DNA of 64,000 nt, taken from Azadirachta indica. Its lineage: Eukaryota > Streptophyta > Magnoliopsida > Sapindales > Meliaceae. Positions 50,850 to 61,300 of the stretch are shown piece after piece. Numbering within the stretch: the first letter of the stretch is position 1; each line of letters begins with the position of its first letter. The notes under the pieces were generated by a model. That model was not told the origin of the DNA and did no database searches. It saw only the letters and a program-made list of their open reading frames with translations. The stretch spans positions 11,099,475 to 11,163,474 of the forward strand of contig CM040441.1 in the NCBI GenBank assembly GCA_022749755.1, in the 5' to 3' direction. Both the position numbers and the translations under genes were made by a program.

Positions 50850-51390
50850 TGATTAAACTCACATAGCTGGTTTGTACCTTTTTGTAATCCTCGTCACATC
50901 ATTTTCTTTGTAAAATTTACTGGATTCGGAACTTTGAGCCAAGTATGTAAGGCCCATTCCTTTTCATTAATTTTATTGTTGTATGCATTTTCCCTGTTAT
51001 GGAATGCTCTCTTTATAACTAAAGCTTAATCTACGTAGTTCTCTTCACCCCTCTCGCTCTCAATGAGGATACACATCCATTTTATCAGCTCTGGAGGTTC
51101 CTCTTCCCCTTTTCTCTCTCTCAATGAGGATACACATACATTTTATCTGGTCTGGAGGTTTATAAATATACGTAGTTAGCAATTCGGCACTAAATTTGCA
51201 AAAGATCGGACATAGAAAATGACTATATACAAAATATATCTATATCTGTATACATATATATGAAAAGTGTACAAATAGATATGCCAATTTATAAGAAATC
51301 TTACAAACTTTGCATTAATTCCTAACTGTGAAATATATCTCTACAAAAGATCGTTTTAACAAACAAAAAGAAATTTCCGAGCGACCTGGC
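50850..51390. other. Convergent spacer between RPS1 (+) and NEMF (-)
   Basis: Holds both 3' UTRs and a two-copy tandem duplication (51051-51161). No further feature. Confidence 0.6.
51051..51161. repeat. Two-copy tandem duplication, 61 bp period
   Basis: CTCTCAATGAGGATACACAT, then (C/A)CATTTTATC and TCTGGAGGTT, occur at ~51051-51101 and ~51112-51161 with few differences. Confidence 0.88.
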
Positions 51391-54300
51391 TTAACTTTCT
51401 TGTTTGCTGGTTTTCTTGCCCTTCTTCTGCTTTTGCTTCAATTGAGTAAGGCCTGCAGCTGTGATCTTCACATTCCCGATGATTGCAGCAACCAGCTCAG
51501 GATCTGTGCATGCTTTCATCAATTCCTTCTCTCTAGGTGTTGCTTCTGGCATGTGGCTAAACAAATTCATTGCAGTCTTTGCAGCTACAAAGAAATTGAA
51601 AAATGGAACAGTTAAAACACTGCCAGACAAAGCTATTGAGTGATATATTTAACACCAGATATCTCAAACTGGGAAAGGAAAATCGGTTGGTTGAGCAGAA
51701 AACCAGCAGGAACACAAGAATCAGAGAAGGCATTAGCATTCTAATATCTGCATACCTTTCCCTTTCTTTGCAGTGCCAGGAATTATTTTCACGTGGTATT
51801 TGTAACTTTGCACTGCACTATAAGGGCCACAAACAGGCACGGCATATAAGAGGATATCACTGAGCAGTGGATTACCCGTTAGGTAATCCACGTCGTTTAA
51901 CCTCCCTTTTTCTTCTTCCCCTATCTCATGAATATCCTCCTCTTCCATGGCCACTTTGTCCATCTCAGCAGTATCATCCAAACCCGAATGGGGATTATCT
52001 TCAACTCCACCATTTGAGTGACCACGTGAGGAATCATCTGGATGTTCTTCACAGTCCTTAGACAAGTGTCCAACCTTTTTGCATTTGTAACATACTTTGG
52101 GTGCATCTTCAGGACCTGCCAGATTGAACGAAATAATCAGTACAGACCAATACAAACCATTTATAACAATCAATATGCAATGTTTCATATGTACTATTGT
52201 TATAGTCCTAAACATGTAATTAATACAAGTATTTACTACAAAATTTAAAAAAAAAAAAACTTTGAAACTCTAAACATACTGGTAGCAGGTTTCTTCTCTT
52301 TGACTGTGGCCGCATTTCCGTTCCGTAGATCTTCATCATTCTTTTGAACTTTACCAGCAGACTGAAAATTCACATAATTTCTCATTTTCATTATTGGATC
52401 AACATAAAAATGAAAATGGAAACCTTAAATAACTAAGTGAAGAGGTCAAAAAAGGGGAAAAACAGTAATGTAGCAGTCAAAAATAAATCTCCTTCAGCAC
52501 TTCTAAACAATGCAGGACAGATGTTTTTAAGTAACTGTACTCACAGCAAGTAACGCCATCCGAATATTCCTCTCTTCTTCATCTTGATCAGCATACTTCT
52601 CCTTCATCTTCTTAAGTTTACCCTTCTGCCCACGGCTGATTTTTCCACCCTCTGGCTTTTTATTTTTCGCACTGCTTTCAAGCTGAGAAGAAGATATATC
52701 CTTCCCTTTTTCCCTTTCATGCTGAACCTTGGAATCTGCAACACTGCTGCCCTGGCCTTTCTTGAGCTTTCTTCTTTCAGCTTTTGAAATATAAGGTTTA
52801 TCTCTCCAGGTCACTTTTCTCTCTTCATGGTTATCTTCCTCCACCAAATCGACCTGAGAAGATTCAAGCCCATATTTTGTATTGGATATAGAAGCAGATC
52901 CAAGCCCAAGAGCTCTATCAATGAGATCTTCAAGTTCTGGGGTGACTTGAGCAGCACCATTTTCAGCAATATCAGATATCTTATTATCAACATCAATTGC
53001 ATTACTTTTGTCTTCAACAGGAGATTCATGTGAATCAACTGCAGATACGCCTTCTATTACCAGTTTTTCAACTTTGACATTTTCCTCTGATTCAACATCA
53101 GAATTTTCTTTGAGAGGCTCACTTTCTTCAAAATCATCAATCCCTTCTTCCTCACCCCGAATGCGCCTTTCATTTAAATGAGATCCTAAGGAGCTTTCAT
53201 CCAAGCGGAACAATAATCCAAAGCCCATAATAAGAGGATGTGGAGGAAGAAAGTTCTTCTTCCCACGGATCATGAAGCTCCCAACTGTAAGATATTCTCC
53301 TGTAGGAGCAGTTTTACTAACTTGGTGAGGATAAACCCACCAACCGCTAGTGACCATCTTCGAATCCCATGCCTGGCTGTGACAGACCTACACCACAACA
53401 TCAAATTATGAAGTTGAATCACGCTGCATGCATTATAATTCAATCTACTATAGAAACATGATGTAAATTTGATATCAAGAGAAAGTGAGGGGACTAAACT
53501 GTAAAACACCCTGCTTGGTTTAAAGTGAGTGGAGGAATAGGTTGTTCGGTCCTGTGATTCTTGATCACGGTACTAGAAGCTCCGTGCAGATCTGCATGGA
53601 CATACCTGTTCCACAATCATTTATTAAAATCAAACATTAGAAGCAGGTTTCAAAATGTCTTAAAGCAGTTTAAATTTAATCACTTATGAAATAACAAAAT
53701 AGCATTTACTTACAAATCTCCTTTTGACATATAACGCTTGACTATCATCTCATTCTGCTGAGCATCACGTCCACTAATAACCAAATAGTTCTCACCACTG
53801 ATGAACCAATTAAATTTCTCAAACCAGTGAACTTTGCGCATATGTGAAATTGAGGCAACTGTTTTTTCCTGCATACACATCAATTTGGAGAGTGAGCAGT
53901 AACGTGGCTTGGTTAGATAACTGAAGCAAGAAACTTACAAAAGCTCTAATTAATGATGCAAAACTAGATCTTTCACAGCTAGCATAAAAGAAATTGGTAC
54001 TAGTACACCAGAAATTGAGGAAAGCATCACTGCAATGAAAAGCTACCTGCGAAATCTGCTGACGAGTCTTCTTCTCAGCTGCTTTAAAAGCTTTTTCATG
54101 TGCTGTAATAGTTTTCTCCTGTTTGCTCTCTTGTTTTTTCTTCAGTTCATACCACCCCCGAGCATTGGCATGTGCTGAAAGTGCCAAATCAACTTCTACC
54201 TAAGAGGTTGAAACATACTGACAATGAGTAACTAACTATGGACATTTTGGATAAATTTTCCAATTTCTACATATAAAAATAATTAAAACAAATTTCCAAA

Positions 54301-57282
54301 CAAAATGAATATTAGAGACAAAAGAGAACACAATCACAACAATGTCAATATGATATTTATTAACGAGTTTAAAACAGGATCAGCAACAGGAAAATCTTCT
54401 CTATAATTAAGAAATAATATGTTAAACAATGTTATAAGCACCAGCTTCATCATATTCATGTTAAAGTTGTTCTTAATCATACAAATATTAAGAACAAACA
54501 ATTGGAAACATGTATATGAACCCTAATGTTTTAATAACCAAGTAAGCCAACTGCACCACAGAAATTATGAAAGAAAGGTAGAATGACACAAGGAGCTTAA
54601 CCATCTAGTTCTAGAGAAAAATCTTCAAACACTAGAAACCTAATTTTCTACTTGAAGAAGCACCTTTTCCACAGGGAGTGTCTTTTCATCATCGTCCATT
54701 TCATCAAGATTGTTGCTCAACAGCAATGTCATGCAGTTCCTTTCAAGATAGAGCTTGTCTATCAGACCAGCCACAGGATTCCCAGATTTCTTCTCTTCTT
54801 TCACCATACGAGCAAGATCCTCCCAACTCATGCGGTTTGCAAGAGCCACACGAACAGCTAAAATAGCAGCATCCACATCTTCTAAGTTGTACTCTATCAA
54901 TTCCGCCATTTTAACACATCGGTCAACTTCTTTCTTCAGTGTATGCACACGGTTTTCCTATAAAATAAAAGTGAAACACAAAAACATGTAAAGAAATGAA
55001 CATAGAATAATTATTTTTAGCAAAACAGCTCCCTCCACCCTGCATTTCACTTATTCCAAATAGCATTTTCTAGTGAAGGGAAAATTCAAGCCCGCTAGAC
55101 ATGAAAAGCACAAGAACCAAGATGGATGGTGTGTTCACACATACAATTGCACAGCTGCACCAACCTTTATCCCCAAAATAAAAATGGAGATTCAGTTGAT
55201 ACTTAAGTCACTAGAGCAATGACGAGAATAACTAACTAGCATACACTTCGTATGGTATATCAAGCTCATAACACAGACCTGATCCATGCGTATTTTATTT
55301 AGTTTCTGAAAGGCGGCACCCTCCTTAGCTTTATGCTGTTGTTCTGCCCTTTGACTTTCAATTTTGCTGTAGAACTCATCCAAAGCTGCATCGAATGTGT
55401 CAAACTTTACAAACTCCCTTGACTGGAATTGATTCAACAAAAGGGGACAGAATTCATCATAGATCTGCAAGGCATAACCAGACAGTGATATCAACAACAA
55501 TAAGCTACTAGCAACACAATTAAGAATTTATAATAGCACTGCTTATATCTGTTCATCATTTGATCAAAATAAAAGAGAGGAGTAAAAGCACAAAGAATGA
55601 TGTGGTACAGGCAACATCATGTAAAGGAAAATGCATGTGGAGAAATAGTGATAACCTGGCTAGAACTTTCAGTCTCGGTCGGAGGATAGCTCTTCCCCAG
55701 ATTCTGGTTCTGCATTAAAATGTATCCTTCAGGAACTTTATCACCTGAAATAATGTCCTGTAGCCAATCCTCAAACTTTGAAATAGCTGGGACCAAAACT
55801 TGTATTGTATCATCATCTAGCTTCTTATCTTTAGAAACCTTTGTACTAGGAACCAACCCAGCGTCTAAAATGATATGCTCAGAAAGAGCAGGTCCATAGC
55901 CCAATGCCTCCCCAAGAACAGTCTTTAATGTGGCTTGTTTGACACGAGCACTATCACTTGCATTTTTAGTTGAACTTTTACTTGGCTCAGAAGACTTCCC
56001 ACCTTTATGAACACCCTGCTTTTCCTTTGGCGCATCAGGTGCATTATTTCCATCTTCATTAACCTTATCAGGTTCATTACTGTCAAGTTCCTTAGATGTA
56101 ACGGCTGCATGCAACTTGGAAACTGTAGTCCGCTCAAAAACCCGGCAAATGTCAGTTGGATAACGATGGCGTGACATGATGGCAATGCCTTTATCATCGT
56201 CCCTGTCATTGACAAATTGATATAATTTAACAAAATTAGAATTTGTAGAGCAAGCACCAGAAAAACCAAGAGCACTAACGTGCATTATTAACAAGCTACA
56301 TTGGAAGCTCACTAAACACGATTTCAACCAAGAGCTTCAGCCCTATAGCGCCTTAAGAGAGGCTAGCATAAGAACATCTTTTAATTTTGCGAATGTTCAC
56401 TTAAAAAGTTAAAATATCGATTTAGAATCCATCATCAAATTTATCACTTAAAAGTTTATACGCTTGTTATTGCACGTTCCCGAGTCAAAACAAATAGACA
56501 ACAGAATAAAAAATCACCAACCTGTGAGACCGGAGTAGAGTTAGGACAGTGAATTCAGAATCCGTGAGCAGAATATTTCCTTGCGCGTACAGCTCCAATA
56601 TAACATAATGGGCATTCGCCCCCAGTCCAAATTGAAACAAAATAATCTAAACAACGACAAAAACTACAAATCATCAAACAAAAAAGAAATACGAAAGAAG
56701 ATAAAAATTAAAAAAAAAAACAAATAAATTCCCATAAAAGTAAACAAAATAATAATAACGATACCCTATCATAACCAAGTTGGCGAACATCCTCAAGCCT
56801 TCTAGTACGTATATGCTTCCTCAATTTCAAAGTAAACCCAGAAGGGGTATTTTTCTTGTCTCTATAAGCAGTAAGAAATAAATAAATATTAAAAAAAAAA
56901 AAAAGCTAATTGTAGCATTTCTATGACAATTTTAAAGAATTTTTTTTTTTTTTTGGAAATGAAGATTAAATAATTTTAAAAAAAAAAAACCGAGTATAAG
57001 CAGTCGCATGTAAACGAACGCCGCTTTCCATTAACAATAAAACTTTCTCGCTCTCTCCGGATTCCGTAACTCCACTACTATTCATGAGCTTGAATATGTA
57101 AGTCTGCAAACGTAAATAATAACAATAAAAATGAGATGGAAATAGATTTAGATTTGGGAGTGAAATTTGAGAGTGACCTTAGGGGAGAGATCGTAGACAT
57201 TGGAACAGCGCATGCCAATTAAACGCCGTAAGCACTTGACCTCGGCGGCGACGTCGGCCGTGTTCATCCGCACCTTCACCAT
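51391..57282 (-). CDS. NEMF/Rqc2/Tae2-like ribosome quality control factor with CCHC knuckle
   Basis: Fourteen exons on the minus strand: 57178-57282, 56991-57103, 56765-56861, 56522-56646, 55656-56202, 55279-55464, 54664-54957, 54047-54199, 53714-53868, 53500-53605, 52545-53387, 52280-52361, 51756-52115, 51391-51584; 1119 residues, frame closes. NFACT-N starts [20 protein letters not shown] and includes GYDRIILFQFG (D104-R105). A coiled-coil-rich middle is followed by NFACT-R ([20 protein letters not shown], then [16 protein letters not shown]), an acidic/basic linker, a CCHC zinc knuckle [14 protein letters not shown] (C944, C947, H952, C957) and an NFACT-C tail ([20 protein letters not shown]). 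The family binds stalled 60S-peptidyl-tRNA, recruits the Listerin ligase and can add C-terminal tails. Plant members are known to carry the knuckle. Confidence 0.95.
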
Positions 57283-58329
57283 CTTGTCTGTCTTTTTGAT
57301 TCAGAAGTTAGACCTTGGAAAATTTTGAGAGAGATGAAGATGGAAAAGAAAGTGAAAGAAAGAAAACGCTAAGCTAAGAATCAGTGTTGGCGTTGGCTAT
57401 GATCTATATATATATTTGCTTCTGTAGGCGCGCGTGAGCACTTCGTTTTCTATCCTTGGAAAACAAGTATTGTGGGGAGACGGACTAATAACTAAGTACT
57501 TACTCGAGGAGGAGAATATGGTGAAGTTATTTCTTTATTTGATGTCATTAATATTCTATGCATAGTTAATTATTCTGTTAAATACTTAACACTTATATTA
57601 TAATGTTATACAAAGAATTCCTTGAATGACCGATTGAGATTCAAATCAAGAGCCAGAAAAGCCATTAGACACAAAAGAGATCTGACTTAAAAAATTATTA
57701 AAAAAAAAAAAATTAAATAGAAAAATGAATGCTTGAAGGAACCTTGCGTTCAATACCATTTGAATAGGCATATTATTGTTATTTCACCAACAAAGAAACA
57801 ATATATATAAATATAAAATCTTTGCTTTCTAGCGAAAGCAAAAGCAAGATGGCTACAGTTGTGAATTGTGATACCCTTATTATATTCCCCCAAGAATGAA
57901 ATTGGTATAAGAAAAAAATGTTAGAAACAGCACAACATCTACAACAGCTACTTACAAAAATCGACTATTCCTTCCTTTCTCATTTACATAATTTTACCAC
58001 ATATTTCTTGTGATTTAACATTTTAGTTTACAGAAAGACTCAGATTTGGTAGGACCCGATTGCTTGCTGAGAGGTCTTAATATGCAGATTCCCGTGTATG
58101 GCTTCACAGTTGAGAATTATTGCAGAAGTTCTCACCTATGTACATGTGATCATCAGCAGGTCGGCCACATCCATTTCGGCTTTCACTCTGCTTTACCAAT
58201 ATTTGTAGTGTGCAGCGCACAGTGCAGATGGTGCTAGATTCTTGAGCATTAATCCACAATTATAGAACTGAGTTTACTTTATATTTTACAGTGGAGCATA
58301 AAATCAGTGTTCAAGAAGCTCTATGTCCA
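57283..58329. other. Spacer between NEMF and UPL7-type genes
   Basis: NEMF 5' UTR and promoter (a TATATATA tract lies at ~57404-57414) on the left, UPL7 3' UTR on the right. No other feature seen. Confidence 0.5.
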
Positions 58330-61300
58330 TCAGCTCAAATCAAAACCGGCTTCTGAATTTATAGCATATAGCAGTTTTGTCAACATCTGCTCTTTGCTGT
58401 ATCACAAACAGGTGAGCGAATGTCAGATAGGCTCGGCAAAACAACTAAATTAGCTCAGAAAGAAACAAGAATTGAACATATTTCCAACTTAAAACATTAC
58501 TCATTTTATCAAGCAAAGCATAATACAATGGGGCAAACCTTCTATATGGAGGAAGCTTCAGAAGATTCATACAAGTAGCTGCTGTTGGTAACCGATCAAG
58601 AGATTCTTCAGAAGCACTACCGGCAGCTCTGCAAAAAGGTTGTCATATCAACATAAAGAAAGATAAAAGGAAAAGGGAAAGGATGCAGAATATAGATCAC
58701 ACGAGCTCCTTTGCTTAATAATTTAGTATCGGTTCTCATCCAATTATTTGCAACTAACTCTACCTTTGTATGCAAAATAAAGGCTCAAGATGTTTGAATC
58801 CCAATAGTGGTCCTCGAGAGCACCCAGTCACAAACCTAAAGAAAACATACTCTATTAATATCCTTTCTGCATGTAATTTATCTTTTAAGGGCGTATTCAT
58901 ACTGATATATAAGTAGTGAGCATAAATAAATAGAAATGTACACAAGTGACAGATTGTACAACTTACTTCAAAAATTTCTTTTGGTCTTCCAGGGAAAAGC
59001 TTTTGAGGACTTCCCAGAACATCTCAATGACATAGTGCTCCTGTCGAAATAAAATCAAACAATCATCAGACTGTCTATGTCACATGGTTCACATTATCAG
59101 ATTATGTAAAACATTCATAATAACAATAGTTGCATTCTATCTCCCCTCATCAATAAGAGACAAACTAGGAATACTTATAGCCCATCGTTGCCAATAACAA
59201 GAATTCACTTGCGCTATATGAAGCATGTTCCAACTAAGAGAGCAACAACAATATGCCATACATTTCCCACTTGTATGATTTATTAAATAAATCCAAATAG
59301 CTTACACCATGATAGCCACCAGAATAGTTGGTGTGTTGTCTTAGGTCATCAAAATCCAAGCTGTCAAGTGAACCTGATATTAGAAGCTGTATAAAAAACA
59401 CGTGTATCAGAGAGACAGAATTTTACACAGTAAGGAAATGATAAACAACAGGATATATATGTGCCTCTCTGTCTGTCTATGCCAGCTTGATTTGCTAACT
59501 TCCCAACTTGATTAGTAAAAATATCAATTCGAGACAAAGTTCTTATAGTACTGACAACTAGATACAGGGGACCTATTTCCAGCATAACTGCAAAGCTGAA
59601 AGTCAACCTTACCTGAACTTCATGCTCATTAAACATATCAATCCAATCTTTCTGTATAAGTAACTGAAAGCCCCTCAGGAAATGAGAACTTTGTTGACGT
59701 ATCTGAAAGTGATAATTCCGTCATCTAGTGATTATTGACTACAAAGTGTGGTGAGATGTAATTTAAGCAGACCAAAAGAACTAAGATTAAAGGCCATGCT
59801 ACCTGAGAGTTCAAACGGTGATTGGACACAAGATGAATAAATGTGATGACATTCTCATTAGTAACACGTATATTTTTCCCTCCTTGAATCAGCTCTTCTT
59901 CCGTTTGCTCCCCGTACTCATTGTTTACGATAACAAAGTAGAGCTCTAACTCTGAAATGTCACCTTCATAATGCTGAAGGTTACAGTAAATAGGAAAAAG
60001 AAAAATGAGAACCTCAATGCTAAAGTAACTGCGACAAAAGTGAAAGACATTTTACAATAAAATCATTCCTATTTAATTCTACAAAACCAATCAAAGTGAT
60101 ATTCAACCCCCACGTCTTCCACCCAACTTCCCACCTCCAGAGAAAGGTGAATGAAAATTGAGTTGACACTGCAGAAAGGCAAATCTGAACTTCTTTAAAT
60201 AGAATAGGATGGTGGTATTTATTTCAAATTGTTTTGACTACTAAGAAACTAGGTTCATTTCCAAGAGATATAAAAATGTAAAGGAAAAACAGAAGTGTCG
60301 ATTTAAATTACATTCGCAGCCAAAAAATCAGGTAGCACCAACACAAAAATGCACAAGAATGGATAGAAAAATCACCTTCAAGAAAATAAGGTGGCGATAT
60401 AATTCTGGATCCAGTGAGGGCAAGTCATTCAAATAGTTATACCTAGCAACCGAATGAAAAAGGGCATCTCAGTAACAAGGAATGCAATGAAGGTAGCAGA
60501 TTTGTCACACAAGCAATTACGCAACATTATTAGTGTTGAAGAAAATAAAATTATATTAAATCTCTCTTGAATTATAAACTAAGTACATAAACATGCCTTT
60601 ATATAAAATGAAATAATAAGGCAACATAAACTACGAATCCTCATAAACTTAGGAACCCTTAACAAACCAGGAAAAAACTAATTATAATTTTAATTCTAAC
60701 ACTTCCCCTCAAACTCAGGATGGTAGAGTAAGCTTAAGTTTGGAAGCTAATGTGATTGAGAAGAAAATCTCAAAACATCGAAAAATAAGAGAAAACCACT
60801 TGTGCCTTCAAGAGGCGATCTTATACCTTTTAAAAGGCAATAAATACTTGACTGTGCCTTTTTCTAAATGAAAAATACTAGCTGTACCTTTTTCTAGGCG
60901 AAGAATACTAATTGTGCCCTTTTATTTTCAGGTGAAGAATATTGATAGTACTTTTCCTCAAGCGACAAAAATTGATAGTGCCTTTTCATAGGCGAAGAAT
61001 ACTTGTCATGCCTTTCCATAGGCTAGTACTAGTAAGCAAATGAGCAACTATTTCAAGAATAAGGGACTCGTGAACAGTACTCTGCCACAGGCTCGTGAAC
61101 AGTGTCCTTGAACAGTACCCATATTAGGGTTCCTAGACTTTTTTCTCTCTTTTTTTTTTTTTTTAAGGTTTTCAGAATTTTTTTTTCTGGCTTTTTTTTC
61201 TACAAAACTAAATCATGCTCAATAACCTCCTTATAGGGTAGCATATAATCGTTATCAAAAATTTTCTAATATGACTCAAATCTAAGATCAAACCTACTCT

